DNA of 6,116 nt from Erysipelotrichaceae bacterium (GTDB lineage: Bacteria; Bacillota_I; Bacilli_A; Erysipelotrichales; Erysipelotrichaceae): positions 1-6,116 of the forward strand of contig DOKQ01000116.1 in assembly GCA_003510215.1 (NCBI GenBank). Direction: 5' to 3'. The stretch's first letter is position 1. The number at the start of each line of letters is the position of its first letter. The translations under genes and the position numbers were made by a program. Positions 6,062-6,116 of the stretch are shown piece by piece. The notes under the pieces are model-generated. The model did no database searches. It was not told the origin of the DNA and worked only from the letters and a program-made list of their open reading frames with translations.

Positions 6062-6086
6062 AAAAAAATACACCCTAAGGTGTATT
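6062..6086 (-). terminator. Rho-independent terminator of the upstream tRNA
   Basis: On the minus strand, AATACACC / GGTGTATT form an 8-bp stem around a TTAG loop, followed by five further T residues. It lies 10 nt after the CCA of the edge-truncated tRNA and separates it from the tRNA-Lys promoter. Confidence 0.85.
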
Positions 6087-6096
6087 GATTTTCTAT

Positions 6097-6116
6097 TGGT
6101 GACCCGTACGGGATTC
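6097..6116 (-). tRNA. tRNA 3' end, cut by the window edge (identity unknown)
   Basis: Read on the minus strand, the 20 bases are the end of a T-loop (GAAT), T-stem strand CCCGT, acceptor strand ACGGGTC, discriminator A and encoded CCA. Together with the terminator just after it, this is convincing as a tRNA 3' end. The anticodon lies outside the window, so the amino acid cannot be named. Confidence 0.85.

Overview
The window looks like chromosomal DNA of a low-GC Gram-positive bacterium (Bacillota). The grounds are AT-rich spacers, strong AGGAGG-type Shine-Dalgarno sites, U-tract hairpin terminators, a solute-binding lipoprotein with a Gram-positive style lipobox, and tRNA genes that encode their own CCA. 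I cannot name a genus from sequence alone. Every gene I can support lies on the minus strand, so transcription runs from high to low coordinates.

Right end, in transcription order: the 3' end of a tRNA cut by the window edge, with its terminator; a complete tRNA-Lys(CTT) with its own sigma-A-like promoter and terminator; then a 76-residue two-helix membrane protein of unknown function behind an extended -10 promoter.

The centre (1004-5500) is a five-gene branched-chain (hydrophobic) amino acid ABC importer in the order livJ-livH-livM-livG-livF. LivJ is the surface lipoprotein that captures the amino acid, LivH and LivM form the membrane channel, and LivG and LivF are the ATPases. One promoter (TTGAAA-16-TATAAT) precedes livJ, among ATTTTC/GAAAAT half-sites that could be a CodY-like operator. 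A perfect 11+11 palindrome with a T-run separates livJ from livH and probably lowers permease and ATPase expression relative to the binding protein. From livH on, the genes overlap by 4, 20 and 14 nt, which suggests translational coupling.

The main anomaly is in livF. One base is missing just before the Walker B region, so the reading frame breaks after residue 149. Restoring one G rebuilds a full-length 233-residue LivF. This is either a recent inactivating mutation or a sequencing error.

Left end: a Cof-type HAD phosphatase with its own extended -10 promoter and terminator. A 9-bp hairpin sits between it and livF. I found no mobile element, CRISPR array or defence system, and no evidence of a novel multi-gene system. 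The window is mostly ordinary, with a few local points worth checking.
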